From the NCBI RefSeq assembly GCF_002443255.2, contig NW_019211454.1:36429877-36493876 (forward strand): a DNA stretch of 64,000 nucleotides, in the 5' to 3' direction. The first letter of the stretch is position 1. Every line of letters begins with the position of its first letter. The position numbers were made by a program, and so were the translations under genes. Shown here piece after piece: positions 45,919-59,490 of the stretch. Source of the stretch: Varroa destructor. Lineage: Eukaryota > Arthropoda > Arachnida > Mesostigmata > Varroidae. The notes beneath the pieces were generated by a model that saw only the letters and a list, made by a program, of their open reading frames with translations, did not search any database and was not told the origin of the DNA.

Positions 45919-45920
<2 letters not shown>

Positions 45921-45955
<35 letters not shown>
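45921..45955. repeat. (AT)17 microsatellite
   Basis: Thirty-five bases of perfect AT alternation, the longest simple repeat in the window. Confidence 0.95.
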
Positions 45956-45959
<4 letters not shown>

Positions 45960-47248
45960 TTGCATTAAAGGAACGAAATAGTTGATAATAGTAATAATAA
46001 TGAATTGGCATACAAGTATTACATGTATGTTATCAGTCTAATTAATCGCTTGCATCAAGTGTGTGACACATGCCTTTAAGGTCGAGTGTCGATTTTAATA
46101 CAACTAATTTATATCTGTATGTATGAGGTGACCCGATTTGGGTCGTAATTAATTCTGACACTGTCTCTAAACAAGAACAGATATCTGAGCGAAATTGCGA
46201 AGATATGGTTCTTGATGGTCATCTTTATTCTACACAAGTTCCGATCGCAACGATGGCCGCTTCAATATGAAGTCTAAACCTCTTATACGTCTGTTTCAAG
46301 CTATTATTTTTTTCAACACGCAGACTAATTAGGGGGTTAACATCGTGCTGACCTGTTGAAGCACTATACAAAGATTTGGTCGAATTATATATAGTCCCTA
46401 AAAAATATGAGTTTAAAATCAAAATAGGGCCAAAAAATCTGGCACGAACTAAAAACTTGGAAGAAACTCGGCCGTGGTTACCTATCTGAACTTCATCGAT
46501 AATAGCCATTTTTTGATTGAGAATTCACAATTATCAAAAACTGATTCTTGCATCACTTTGATAAACCTCAGCTGTTTAAATTTAAACTTCAGTAATGGCT
46601 TTCCGCTGGGCCTCATGAACATTTTTCTTTCTGATAATAAAGAATATCGTCGACTTCGGACCAGAAGTAAGCTGATGAATTTTGTCCCGTTTGCCGAGTT
46701 TAGGTAATAATTGAAGTCATAAAAACAACACAAGGTTTTTCACTGACCAGATTGCATTTTGTCTTGTTTAGTATTAGAAGTAACGTATAAGTCGGCGTTG
46801 ATTGTACCGAATAGCCCGACAAACGTTATCCGGTGGAAGTTGCATGGCTATGAGATTGAGTACGTATTCGTCACGATCTCCGTACTTTTTACCGCAAAGA
46901 CCTCGGAGTCGAAAATTAAGAAGCACTCTGGGTCGAGGGTCCGCTTAGCAAAGGGCTAAGCGAATATAGGAAGAGCACCGTGTATCTAGTTAGTTTATTG
47001 TGAGTATAATCTACGTATATTGCTATCAATGGAATTATGGGGCCCTAAATTGCTCGTTCCTGTCAGTCAACCATAAAGCCAAGCTGATATTTAGTCGATC
47101 AGATCGAGCCCGAGTTTATATAGCGGTGCAACAAATTAATTAAAAAGGACGTTGACTATGAAATAAGGGCATTCCGCCGGATTGTCCTGACCGGAACAAA
47201 ATCGTATTAAATGACCCTTTCAAATGATTATTGATAGACATCAAATGG

Positions 47249-47257
47249 CTATAAAAG
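47249..47257 (+). promoter_or_regulatory. TATA-box-like element
   Basis: GGCTATAAAAGCG is a textbook TATA core in GC-flanked context. Transcription would start near 47280, 29 bases before the ATG of the short frame below. No clear initiator is seen at that point. Confidence 0.15.
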
Positions 47258-47308
47258 CGAAACGCGGGTCGGTGCAAAGTGTTTGCTTCTGACAGAGAAA
47301 ACCAAATC

Positions 47309-47434
47309 ATGCCAGCCTGCTACTTAGTAATTAGACAGCCAATGATGGAAACTGACGATCGAAGACAATTCGGCGATAGGTATCATATCATATGTACTAT
47401 AGTACGGATTGAACAGGACTTTCGACAAAAGTAG
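47309..47434 (+). CDS. short frame downstream of a TATA-like box
   Basis: ATG at 47309 (A at -3) opens 41 codons: MPACYLVIRQPMMETDDRRQ, then FGDRYHIICTIVRIEQDFRQK, then TAG. A possible donor inside (GATAG|GTATCA) would make a 24-codon first exon. The interest comes only from the position about 60 bases after the TATA-like element. No family is recognised. Confidence 0.12.
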   Translation: MPACYLVIRQPMMETDDRRQFGDRYHIICTIVRIEQDFRQK

Positions 47435-48124
47435 AAAGCAGATATAACATTTGCCTTTAAGTCTCTATCGTTTTTCAGTGAGCTAATTACACGCGTTTCT
47501 TTCCAGCTTAGGATACAGTTTCTAGAATCGAAAGCGGCACGAAATAGCGGTGCATTTATGCGGAGTCGCCGAAATTCAAACAGTGAGAACTGCTCAAACA
47601 GATTTAGCTCGCCCGAAACGAGTACGTCCTGCGCCATGAAGTAAAACGATAAGTCGTCTGCCAAAACACAGTCGCTGTTAGGCATTACTTGAAAACATGC
47701 TATGGAAGCCTAAAATATCATAGTAATATATCTCGACTACGGCAGAGTAATTAGCTCGTTGGTTAGAATCAACGGAAGCTCAATGTGCACATTTGATTTT
47801 GATGGTGTATAAGATGTGGGCCTTTATAGGTCAAAAAAACCTACTTACATTTATGTGACCGTAGCACATGCAGTTCGGGAATATGCTTCAAAGTCGTTTT
47901 GCCTAAACATAACGTTCTCTGATAAAAGAGAACTAGAAAGCGATATTTTATATCGCAGATCGTTTGCAAAGCAAGCCTTGCTCGCTTCTTATCACATTAT
48001 TAATTTATTTGAAAAATGACCGTGGTGCCAAAGCAACGAATGAGGCGTGTGAGTGAATGTATTACCGCAATCCTTAACCATATGTAAACCGGCGCACTGG
48101 GAGCCATTAATGATATAATATGTA

Positions 48125-48138
48125 ATATATATATATAT
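48125..48138. repeat. (AT)7 microsatellite
   Basis: Fourteen bases of AT alternation. Confidence 0.9.
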
Positions 48139-50249
48139 GTATGAAGTGAAGTCCTGTTAGTAGCTGCGCATCGTCCCTGCTATCCTTCGTCTTCGTACAG
48201 ATATACGAGCATAACTCTCTTTCTGCATGTAGCATGTAAGGACTCCAGGACAAACAGCGTTAGACGCAGTGGTCTTTTGTGAACTGGAGGTGGTCGCCGT
48301 TAATATAACTGAGCCATGTATACCCTGGTCATCTAAACAGAGCAGTCTAATATAACAACGACGTAACGATCGGCGATAGTCAGCGCCCTGTTTCCACTAA
48401 AGGATAGCCTAGACAGAAGCTATGGCCTCACAGACTAATGTGGTGAATTAATTAACCAAGGCATGTGCGATTCGGGGGGTTCGTCGCCGAATGGTAACAG
48501 CTCAGAGACAATTATGCTGTAGTACTCGCCAACAAACACGAATATGAAACAACGAATATACGCAGTGCACACAAAAACAGGATAACCACTCTGAACTCCT
48601 GTAAATTCCCGGCAAATAGAGGAACGAGCGCAAAGGGAATCAGCTCTGGGGTTCTGGTCTAAAGTTTATCGTGGTCTTAGCCTAAGATTCTGTAGGACAA
48701 ACGACTGGGATAGTCGGACGAGGGAACTACGTACGGCAAATGTCCAAGACGCGTAAAGGCGGACATCCCTTGAGACCTTCTGAATGTATCACAAAAACGA
48801 CGGTAATGCGAGCGCACCCCGTGCCACTCAAGGATGGAGCTTACTGTATGCAGCGTTTCGTGTAATTGCAAGTATTAAGGACAGATGTCGCACGTAATAC
48901 CATTTACAAACATAGAATACAACTCCTATCATTTTTTCGAGGCCTAGTATAGTAGGGCATAATAAGTTTTATTATCGTACACTTGTTGCTCTTAGTAGTA
49001 CTGGTGACGAAAGTTAAACGGCATGAGCTTCGGCATATCTGAATGCTTCCCAATCGGAACTTAAATTAGGTCCAAGCCATATCATATACTTAATTCATGA
49101 AAGAGGAATAAAAGTAAAAGCCATGAAGTAAAAATTTGAAGATATGAAACTTCAGATCGTGTTATTTACAGGCAGCTGTTACGAACATGTTGAAAAAAGG
49201 TCCTAAACTACATTAAAATAAGCATGTGAAGCATATTAGGTCAATTTATTTTATTCAAAAGCAAGATTTCAGGGTACCGTCGAATTAGCCGCTACAAAAA
49301 AAACCCTCTCGCCATCTCTGAAAATAGAAGCTGTATGCCTCAAAAATATTGCCTCTAGATAAGCCATAAATACAAACGTATTTGTCGCATCCCATGTTAT
49401 TTATCACTCGTACAGCGACCCCTATGAAAACAGGTAATTTTCCGGAAGCCCTACTGAACATCGTCGATATAACGTGCCTAATTCTAGGTAGCTACTTCTA
49501 TCAAGTAAATACCATGGTGGCTAGGCTTTTCCCTAGAAACATAGAGAGACTTGGTTGGAACGTCCGTCATTTTTCTGCAAGTATTCCAAATTCTTAGTAA
49601 GCTAGCACGATTAACAGGGCCGTACGGACACGCATTTCGAGTGATTACAATAGAACTACATTTCCATCAATCATTTACTGAATTGGTTACTTTCGCAACC
49701 CTTAAAGGCGTTACGGCGTCTGAGTTTTGCTAGAGTGCTTTTAATATTACAATTTTTTCAACTTGCGAATCTTTTAAATGGACCTTTAGATTTATTCATG
49801 TACATCTAAGCCTGTATATGTCCAGCATCTTGGATAAGAAAATTAGAAACAGATATACAATATGCCACTTATAAAAAGAAAGCTAACCCTGCGGAGTCAA
49901 AAAGTAGTTATGTTTTCTTGAGAACGATCAAAAGCGGTCAACCGTTCAAAAAAGAGGAAAAAGGTACCGCAAATTTCCAAAATGTCAAATAAGCCAGTTA
50001 ACTATTGGGCAATAAGACAGACGAAGTACATAAAGCTCTGGCAGCTTTCGATTACCAAGAGCCGCCGGACGGCGGGTAGGTAAAGCAAAGCGGCATGTCC
50101 TAGTTTATGGGTCTCCGGAGGGCTCTGCTAGATGAGATAATAAGGCCATAACGGATAGAAACAAGCTGGAAAGTCGAACAACATCTAATTATAGCGAAGC
50201 GAAGAAGAACATCCGTGTGTGGAAATGCTGTGAGGAGACCCGGATAAGA

Positions 50250-50264
50250 GGGGGGGGGAGGGGG
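50250..50264 (+). repeat. guanine run
   Basis: Nine G, one A, then five G. Confidence 0.9.
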
Positions 50265-52424
50265 TTAGAAGCTAGTTACCGCGTAATCGATGCCCATAAG
50301 AACCTCCACTAGCCTCCAGGTGTCGCCTACTGAACGGCTCTGCAAGACCCTTACAATCGTTTGCTGTTGTTCGAAAGCTGCTACTTGATAATCGACTTGC
50401 GCGAGCTAACTATGACGCACCGCTAATCAACGCCGATCTGTTTCAGCCAGCCCAGTACTGGACACTTCGCTTTTATGATACGTACCTATACAAGCACCAC
50501 ACCTTGGCCAGGAGCCATTAGTGAGAAGTCGACACTACATAAGGTCGCTTTCTAGTGTCCTGCTTACGGCCTTTCTGTTGACCTTAAACACGGTTAAAAC
50601 ATGCACTAAGTATGCTTAAAACTGCTTAAGCAAGAACAGCGTAATTATTATATCGTACAATAGACTAACTTGTGAATTAACCAACTGGTGAGTACGCCGT
50701 TTTTTGACACTTAGATTAGACCCATTGATTGTTCTACCTAGATAGCATTAATATTGATGTCTTATCAGTAAGGTAATCGTATCACCACGGAACATCTGAC
50801 AGTAATAGATTTCAGAAATTTAGCGTAGAATTAGAATCCGTGTGTTTGTTACTTGCATATTATCATATATTAGTCAAATGCCTCGATATAATTTACTGTT
50901 GACAAAAATTAGGCGCTCTAACAATAAAAAGAATGAAGTTAATATATGCCGTGGGTAGTAACATAGCACGTTTTTTTTCTGGAGGACTTTGCCTGTGACG
51001 TTAACTTCTTGAACGCCTGTATAAAACTAGTAAGGATACAAATCTTGCTTTTCCCATTCTGAAGTTTTCCTTCTTCCTAATTGTTTGGTGTACGTTTCAT
51101 AATTAACATCGACAAGTGGTATGACCGAGGGAGTGATTTCGGGTTCGCGGCGTTGAGTTTACGTCGAATACAGATGCTAGCTATAGACGCCATCGGTGGT
51201 CCAACCGTTCCGTTGCAGGTGCTTATTCGCGATGCTTCATGCTAAGAACCTTGCTGTGACTAAAGAGGACACTAACAGCTGTCGGCAACTTTTGGGGCCT
51301 GATGAGGATGTGTTTGAAGGCTAGTTAAGCCACTGTACAGAAGGCGAACGTGAGCCGCAAACAGACGAACTTTGTTCTGCCCTCATCATCCCATCTTATC
51401 GTCAGCAATATAAACAACAAACAAGGGGCAACGTCGTGAACTAACACGCTGCACCATTGTTGGTAGCTGATAGTTGGTGGCGGCAAAACTGGGACAGCAA
51501 CATAAATGACCTCATGGACTTTGAATCTAGTAAAGAGAGAAACATCCTAAATTGATTCAGTCTCTTGTAACACCCATTTGGTAGTTCGACGTTCGCGCTC
51601 TTGTCGGGAGCAAGTACAGGGAAACAGGCTGCCTGCAAAGTTAGCATCTGAATGGTAAAATAATACGTAAAGACTTATTAATGCAAAATATATATATCCA
51701 GTTAATCATACGTAATAACGTCATATATAATTTAGATTAGAAGAAAACACTCCCTAGAGCTATGTATTTTGTGACATTCGTGCACCTCATTAAAGCGCTA
51801 AAACATGTTGCGGGTCTAGATAAAGCCCCATGGGACTTAAATAATTCAAGCTTCTTTATGCAGCAGAGTCAAATTTTCGCACTCAAATATATGTGTCATG
51901 AAGTTTGTTCGTATTATTAATCTACGTCGAAACGCACCGATAGTAATTTGGTAGAAATACGTGGGTGGGGTAGGCGAAGGGCAGCTGCTCCGAAAGCGAT
52001 TCTCAAGGGGTAGATCGCTCTGGGTGATGTACTTATTCAACATCGGCTTAAGCGGTATACAAATCCAGGAGGGTTAGTAAATCCCCCTAATAATTATCGA
52101 CTGGATCCCGAATTATTGCCGTCCTAAGCGTTTCCTTTACCATTAACTGCTTTTACTGCTGGAGCTGGTCTCACAAACGCAAATACCGCAGTCACCAATT
52201 ACGTCGTGCGAACATTATCAATGTCTCCCGCGTAGAATGACTTGTTGCTCAATTTAATACAGATGCGAAAGATGTGCTACATTCATACTGGCACACGTTC
52301 ACGAGTAGAAGAGCAGATCTGTGCACGGCTTGTCTGGATGTCTAACGATTTCGGTTCGATCTACTGAGCCCGTACCCGAAAGCGAGCTCGCTATGTTTTG
52401 AATATTCATAAAAAATAAATCGAT

Positions 52425-52449
52425 AGGGTAATTCTTTTAGAATTACCCT
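52425..52449. repeat. perfect hairpin, 11-bp arms
   Basis: AGGGTAATTCT and its exact reverse complement flank TTT, followed by CTG. No T-run follows on either side, so it is not a bacterial-type terminator. Confidence 0.75.
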
Positions 52450-55400
52450 GTATCCAACTAGCAGCACTAGGAGAGCACTAGGTTACTCTTACAAGTTCAG
52501 TAAGTTACGCAACGTTAATTTGATTGAAGGCGTATTAAGTTCATTGAAAGTAAGTACAAAGTTCTTTACGGAACAATAGCTATACATACGAAAGCTTTTT
52601 GACTGGACCTGTTTTATGTTGGGTGTACGGTGCGAAGCCTACGTTTAATAGTAAACGGACATATACTTTATTCAGCTACCGCAACGGAGGTCACTGTTCA
52701 CGCAAGATGTGTGCATCGTCTGCTAAGGAATTTAAATGACTACCCTGAATTTATTTAACACTTGGGCAAATTTATTGTGCAACTAATTTTATAATAACGA
52801 TAGCAGCAGTAAATTCATGATAGAAGCTTCAATAAATACTACAGTCCGATCGGCTTTGAAATGTTAATAAGCCTAGCCAACCACGTGCCCATTGCGTGTC
52901 ACAGCTATAGCGTGAAGGTGGACAAGGTGCGTTGATTCAGCTATGCTGGAACAAATAAAGGAAATTTTAAACTTAAAATGTAGCAGAAGATTAATTTGCA
53001 AATTTAGTATGGGCTCACGGCAAATTCTTTCTTCACTCCTTAATGGCGCAGTTGTAGGACAGCGGCACGTCTTCTTACAAATCTTTTCAGAATTTCCGGA
53101 GATAGCGCTCGTTTCAACGGTGCCATAGAGGAATGTCCACAGGACTATTACTAAGTGTAGTCTTCATTATTGCACCGACTTCCGCTGTTGCCCTTGCGGA
53201 CGTCTATTGACGTCTGGCGTGCAGTGAAGTTTTCCGTCCGGGATGTTCTGTTTTGAGGCCCGGCCAGTGTCTGCGATTAAATAACGGATTGCTGGTAAAA
53301 ACATCATTCTTGCTTTCTGCTGGTTAGATAATGAGCCCCAACGAACAAACGAAACTTCTAATGCCAGCGGCAAACTTTTCTAGTTTCCAACCTTTTTATC
53401 CATACATGCAGTGGTGAGAACCTGCTAGCTCGTGCGGTACGCCGGTATGACCCGCATAGGTAACAGCTAAACCGGGTAATATTCGTTTTAATTACACTTC
53501 ATAACTACTCAAATTGTTCTAGTATTATTCCATGCATACGATTATTTAGTCTGGGGAGAGTAGGAGGTAATTGTTGGCGTCAGACTTTGACGGCTACTGG
53601 AATTGCGTGGCCGCGAAACGGAGCCACACTGTCAGAAGGGTGGGGCCAATTGTAAGCCAACTATACGTCATGCGTCACACAAGGAGCAATAACTATTGCG
53701 AGCGCCATATTAATCACTATCCGAAAAGGACGACAACGAGCCTATAGTAGACCTAATTTAAACGGTAATCATAATGGACCATGTATAAAATTCAATACAA
53801 ATACAGGAATATAAAGATAATATAAATAGAAGCTACAAGAAACCTGTGAAAATCAACACAAAAATAAAAATCACCTTCACGTCTATAAAACCTCTCGGAT
53901 GCAAGCGCTAGCTGCACAAGTTATAAAAGTTAGTGTTATGCTAGAGTCAGCGTTTGAGGTAGCGCCAGCAGTAAGTTATATAATGGACCATTTTTTAATA
54001 CGGACCTTTATTATGGGAGCTTATATGCAAGGTGTCTGTTAATCGAGTCACACGTCTAACCTATACTGATGCAACCCTGAAAATGAATCTTGGCTTGAGT
54101 TCCAATCGATTGACTAGCTTCAGTGACTCTTGAACATCGGCTCAAGGAGCCAATTAAAGGCAATACTAGAAGCACAATAGCATCAAAGGGTGTTGGCCAA
54201 CAGGACAAAAGCTTTTTGGTTTACTGTTTTCGTATCTATCGTAAATATTCGTGTATCGGTGCTTTTCAACGCTAGGGAATACAGTTCGATTTTGAAGAAT
54301 GCTGCATTGTTGGAAAAAAACGTCTTTTGAAAACTTCTCAATACTCGTAGAAGTAAAATATCGTCTCGCTGGTAAATGCATATCTTCATGAAGACTATTT
54401 ATAGATCTAAGTAGAACTAGAGAATCATATTATTCCGCGTATGATGTGTTTGTCATGTAGTTCATAGGGGGCTTTCAAAGGCGTGCGTTCGTGGCGTAGC
54501 CGTATAATTGCTTGGGCATCTCAATAGCGGAACATCTATTTATTGTATTAGAATTGTATGTAATAAGTACTGTACATAGGACGCAGGGCAACGAATTGGC
54601 TTTGGCGTAGTCCTTCTTCGGCTCAACGTGGCAGCAGGCACTTAAACGTGTCGATCCTCAACCGGTCAACCGGCTAAAGCTTACTCTGTCACCTTGCAAT
54701 ACCCAGTTAGCAATTCATCAATGATTTTCTCTCTTCTGTTTGTTGTTAACACCGCCAGTGTTTGCAAGGAATAATCGAAGCAAGACAAAGCAGAATCGAA
54801 GTACCGAGCTGAATTGCTTGAAAATGACACAACGACTTTCAGGCGTTCCGTTCGCTGTCTTCTTTTCAATGCATAACTAAAATCATTATGGGAAACCCGG
54901 GCGGGCGACTCGACAACTTTAGCCTTATCAGTTCAAATTAACTTGATTCCAACACTGAGGCCTTGAGACTGCATCGGTTTTAAAAGACTGAGATCAACCA
55001 ACAATCACATCAGTCTCGTTTGACATTACTGGCACCTACCAGCAGCGAGAACAGCATCGAGGCCAAATACTGCAAGCGAGGTCAAATAAGTCCCTTTACT
55101 TTGCTGCTGTTGGTGCAAGAGATACATGGTTGTAGAAATTTCTATACATACCCGTGTTGATAATTCGAGAAATTTATTACGTGGTTTTTGCGCTCAGTCG
55201 ACTAAGTTAATCTTAAGAAGATATCTAGAAGACCGGCGGTGATCGAAATGAGGCAGTTATCAGAAATGGACGCGTACGTTGATTGATGCATCACACAGCA
55301 GACTCAGAATGTATGTAAGTGTGGAACATCGAGAATTATTTGTGCGTTGAAAAAATAAACGACCGTCAAAAGTGGTTAAGCCTAAAGGTAGTCCGAATGG

Positions 55401-56280
55401 CATTACGTTGGATCGTTGGTATTACATTTAAATTCTGAGAGAACGCGTCGTCCCAAGCCGCACCAGCGGATGCAACTATCGGGGGAAACCTCTAACTCGA
55501 AGGCCAGGTAGTACAGCGATGGAAACTTAGTATTTATTTTGGACATGATTAGTGCAGTCTAATCGTTGTCCAGCCAAAGTATCCTGTGGACGAGCTTAAT
55601 TGAACGACTCAAGGTTCACTGAGTTGCTTGGCATGTTGATCAGATACTGAGGAACCTTTAAGGGGACAGGTTCCCTTCTAAAAATGTTTACACAAAGCCA
55701 CAAATGTCTACCAGTTTTAATGTGAAGAAGCGCTACATTCTTCGTACGTGCACCCTATGTAGATTTAAATGCAAGGATCGCTTAAGCAATGGCTTCGGAT
55801 CCCCAAGACTGATCTCAGCCGGGTATGTTAGTGGCTCCCAGTTACTTTTACCGCTGTCCAGCCGTTGCTAGCTTGTTGTCAGTGACGAGCAGTAGCAGAC
55901 TGCTTGGCGTTGCTGTACGATTTGCGGCATGCCATCAAATAGCATGTCCTGCTACTGCTGCCGCGCCTGCCGCAGATCGGTAAAAGGAGAGGCGGTCAGG
56001 CAAACCGTTAAAAACCAGTTGGGTCACCCGTAGTAGCTGACACTCAAAATGACATCGAGGCACGCGATGAGTGCACGACCATTGCTCGGATCGATGTTGA
56101 TAGGCTAACGTTGTTCTGTATTGTATGAACCAATTGGATGACAACCTTGAGACAAGGTCGTCGTCCTTTGAATGCTATTACTAGCAATAGTAGCGCGTAG
56201 CAGGTGTACAGCCCAACAAAGATGACTGGAGACCCATTGTCATGTTCACGGGTAGGTTGGCATACTGTTGATATGACGGT
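52450..56280. other. non-coding, with several GC-richer patches
   Basis: GC-richer patches lie at 53160-53720, 54480-55100 and 55420-56260. The longest continuous minus-strand frame (54681-54932) is listed separately. On the minus strand near 55055-55085 a CTTGCAG acceptor and CTG|GTAGGT donor flank 31 bases, with no further support. Confidence 0.4.
54681..54932 (-). CDS. 83-codon open stretch, possible exon
   Basis: A minus-strand frame without an early ATG runs from 54932 to TAA at 54683-54681. The product is basic in the middle (SYALKRRQRTERLKVVV) and ends with a helix-like segment (REKIIDELLTGYCKVTE). AAG|GTGACA just before the stop is a fair donor, and an acceptor-like GATTTTAG lies inside. 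Chance remains the simplest explanation; the length is common at this base composition. No family is recognised. Confidence 0.15.
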   Translation of the reverse strand, partial: TDKAKVVESPARVSHNDFSYALKRRQRTERLKVVVSFSSNSARYFDSALSCFDYSLQTLAVLTTNRREKIIDELLTGYCKVTE

Positions 56281-56288
56281 GAAGATGA

Positions 56289-56675
56289 ATGAAATCTGTG
56301 TCAACTGTAACCCAAAATACCTGTGTTACAGGACATACCAAGAAACTGATCCTGGATAAGCGAGTTAGTTCGTATTTGCACAACGCAAAATTATCTAGTG
56401 GCTATGTAATAGTAGTAAACGTCAGTAACTCGTTTATTATTACAAATTTCAAAAGGTTATATATTGATGCCGTGGTCTTGATAACGTTGCCTGCCTTAAA
56501 TCAACAATCAACGAGATTAAACAGTGATAACCTTCCCAATGGGGATACGTGTCTGTTCATATTGACGTTACGGTCAAAAGCCGATTGGTACGGTAGGAAA
56601 GGCAAAGCGTACGTTGGTCTCGAGCAGATGTTCAATAGAAGGTACGGACATTCTGACGCTTCTTGCGCAGACTGA
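56289..56675 (+). CDS. longest ATG frame in the window (128 codons)
   Basis: A true ATG at 56289 (T at -3) opens 128 codons to TGA at 56673-56675. The composition is unremarkable, with a polar, basic C-terminal part (KADWYGRKGKAYVGLEQMFN) and no membrane segment, signal peptide or motif I know. About one frame of this length is expected by chance in 64 kb at this composition. There are no recognisable splice sites at its ends. Confidence 0.15.
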   Translation: MKSVSTVTQNTCVTGHTKKLILDKRVSSYLHNAKLSSGYVIVVNVSNSFIITNFKRLYIDAVVLITLPALNQQSTRLNSDNLPNGDTCLFILTLRSKADWYGRKGKAYVGLEQMFNRRYGHSDASCAD

Positions 56676-56679
56676 GCTA

Positions 56680-59020
56680 CGGAACCGTGTATCTTGGAGC
56701 GTCAGACTGGTCCGTTGTTGTCAATGGTTTCTATGACAGTGAGAAGCAGCACAGGACGGGAAGCCCGATACGTCGGGGGCTTCTATAGCTAATAATTTTG
56801 TTTGGAGATAGATTGCTGTAATAGTATAGTTCTGTATTATTTCATTGGCCATAGTCAAACTAGGATTTGCATTGTTATTACATTGACTCTTCTTCTGCCC
56901 ATTCTCGGAAGCCAAACAGGCAACAATGACAACTGCATTAAGTTAACTAGAGGCAGCAGCCATAATAACTTTACAAAAAGTGACAAGCAATAATCGTAGT
57001 TTGGAACTGTCAAAACGTTTAACGGACCGATGACAGGCCAAAATCAGCGACAAACCTATGAAGAACCAGAGAAGTCACAATGAAAGGAGACAAACTTTAG
57101 GAGCTGTCTTTTTTTAAAGAGGAAGAGTAAAAAAGAAAGCGATACCGCAAATAGCATCTCAACCAGTATTTTCATCACCGTATGAATCTGTTCTTATGAC
57201 AACACAAGATACTTCCAAATAGAGACGCATTACTACAGACTATCCTAAAAATAAATCGCGACAAACTGAGGGTAAATAGCCAAAATTGCTTTGTTAATTT
57301 AAACTCAGTTTGGAAGCATTGCGGTGTCCAACGGCTTGCATGCAGACCGAGCATTATATGGCAGCATTATCAGTATTTCATATGCAAAAAGTTCTAGCTC
57401 TATATACGTGTCTATCTATGGTTCGAGTTGTACTTAACGTCCACACATGACGGATAAGGATAATTACTTGACACGGCACGACAAGACTCTTGCGTTAGTC
57501 AGGAAATGACCGACTGGTGAAATCGCGCTTTTCCTGAAAGGGGACTATTAGTGACTGTACGGTTTGCCCTTTCGGTGATGCGCTCGGATCGGATGCTTAT
57601 GAAACGGCTTGAATTTAGTTCGCCATTGTATTGCCTCGAGCTATTTACAGCGACTGAATAGAAAGGTAAAGGCTGCAAATTACGAAATCAACAGGAGTGA
57701 AAATCATGAACTACAAGGCCATCGAGCCTTTCCCTCACGAGGTCAATTTAAGATTGCGCATTCCACAAAGGCTAACGCTAGAGCAACATTGTTGTTAGCT
57801 CATCTTGTGACTTTCAACTTCTCCCTTCCGACTGCTTCTTACGTTTTCGATAATATATCTATATGCGCATTAAATATTTACTTATTATTATTACTATTAT
57901 CTTATATGCTGATTGAACGGTAGAGCCTAGACAAATCAGCTCTTCAATAAAGTCTCTGTTAAAAAATTATCCGTCCATAGATCGACGTATTGGCTATCCA
58001 CTTTATGAAGCACGAACAGTATCAGATCCTTACCTTCAATGCACTCTCTTTTTCACTTAAAGGCGTTTCGTAAAGCTCTTCAGCTGTTTACGTGATGACA
58101 TTGAATTAAACACAGGCAGCATGCCAGCTACTGTGCTTGAAGCAGCTTGTATACATATCGCATATGTCAGCAGAATGCAGTTGGCCGTACTCTCAAAGGT
58201 GCTATTGAGAACATGTGAATGCCCCCCCAGAATGTAGGATGCGAGGGGCATTCGCAATACATAAGATAGCAAATAGCGTGAGCGGATATACACAACGAGA
58301 AGACGTCAGGAGACCTGTCGAGTGCGAGATTTGTAGGTGTTCTTTTTACGAAGTTATCGAAAATCGTCAAGCGTACTTTGCTTTGCAGACTCAAACCGTT
58401 TTGTCGCGGCTGCAGGCAATACCTAAATGATGCAACTGAGCGAAACAGTTGAATGAACTGTCAAAGGTTTCGACTGTCAAAACAAAAATAGGTTGTCTAC
58501 CTTGAATCGGTGCGTTGAACGTTGTAGTACGATACCGACTATCCCGTTGAATAGCTCTGAATCAGGTACAGCTTTTCTGTTATTGAACGCAGAGACCTAC
58601 AAAAATGAAAATAGCACAAAAATTGTTTTTGCATTGTATCTCAAGGGCGAAATTTTAATGCTAGCCGTGATTCCTCCGCGCAGTCTACGCTCTGGTTCAT
58701 GTTTGACAGGTTCTATATTCTACGTGCACGCTATGTCTAGCCGTAACGTTAATTTGATTGACAACGTCACCTATAGTTAGCTTGCGTACACCATAATCGC
58801 CCAAAGAAAACAAGTTAATGCATAAATGCAGGTATAATGTATCGGAAAAGTAACTTTTTGAGATATTCTCTTAGTAAGTGTTACGGATTTTCAAAGAAGC
58901 ATTCAAGTGGAAACATTTCATACTTGCTTTGCTTCCAGGCTCGATGCAATGTACGCTTCCATAAGTAGAAAATTGATTTCCTCATATTCTACCATGGTAT
59001 CGAATGGGATCTTGTGTGTA
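56680..59020. other. non-coding, AT-rich
   Basis: No supportable gene. AAG|GTAAAG at 57665 is a fair donor, with an acceptor-like TTTACAG 15 bases upstream inside a 104-codon + frame (57609-57923). I found nothing to confirm it. Confidence 0.4.
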
Positions 59021-59021
59021 G

Positions 59022-59041
59022 TTAGGTTAGGTTAGGTTGAG
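59022..59041 (+). repeat. interstitial telomere-like (TTAGG)3
   Basis: Three perfect TTAGG units are followed by one degenerate unit (TTGAG). TTAGG is the canonical arthropod telomere repeat. Three units can also occur by chance. Confidence 0.6.
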
Positions 59042-59490
59042 AGTTTCTAAAAATATCGGTATTGCCACGATGCTTACTCGATCGGCTCCTCAAGAAGCCT
59101 CATATTTGCGTCACATTCTTTAAAATTTAGTCTTCGCTCTGAAATAAACGTAACAGTGTAACAGGTTAATGGCAGTACAACAATGGCCCTGTGACAATGG
59201 GAGCACGCAATAGCAAAGGCAGACGTGGCACGACGATCGTGTTCGGACATGATAGTCGAATACTTGGGCAACGATCGAAAAAAGATAACGGGATCATTCA
59301 AGCTATATCGTTAAAGGATGGAAATGGAACAACATAACTGAATTAGTTTAACGAACCTGCACGATAGAAGTACCCACGTACAAAACTGGAATTAAGCGAT
59401 AAGTTTGACAGTAGCGAGGTTATGGTGAGGGGTTACAGGGCGCACAGAGTGCTAGGACAACTGCCACTAATGTGGTTCAGGCTGTACAGG

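Larger units (their letters stand above)
42910..47240. other. non-coding, with GC-richer patches
   Basis: Contains an (AAT)n tract (43695-43711), GC-richer patches at 43920-44380 and 44700-45220, an imperfect hairpin (45502-45531) and the longest AT microsatellite (45921-45955). GTTTAAATTTAAAC at 46574-46587 is a 14-bp palindrome. Frames here are at chance length. Confidence 0.4.
47440..52420. other. non-coding, with GC-richer patches
   Basis: GC-richer patches lie at 48140-48880, 50030-50540 and 51130-51640. An AT microsatellite (48125-48138) and a guanine run (50250-50264) are listed separately. A good donor CAG|GTAATT at 49432 has an AG 18 bases upstream (ACTCGTACAG), which is too little to call. 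Confidence 0.4.

Noticed and set aside
52330..52390. GGTTCGATCTAC as a tRNA B box
   Set aside because: The surrounding bases do not fold into a cloverleaf.
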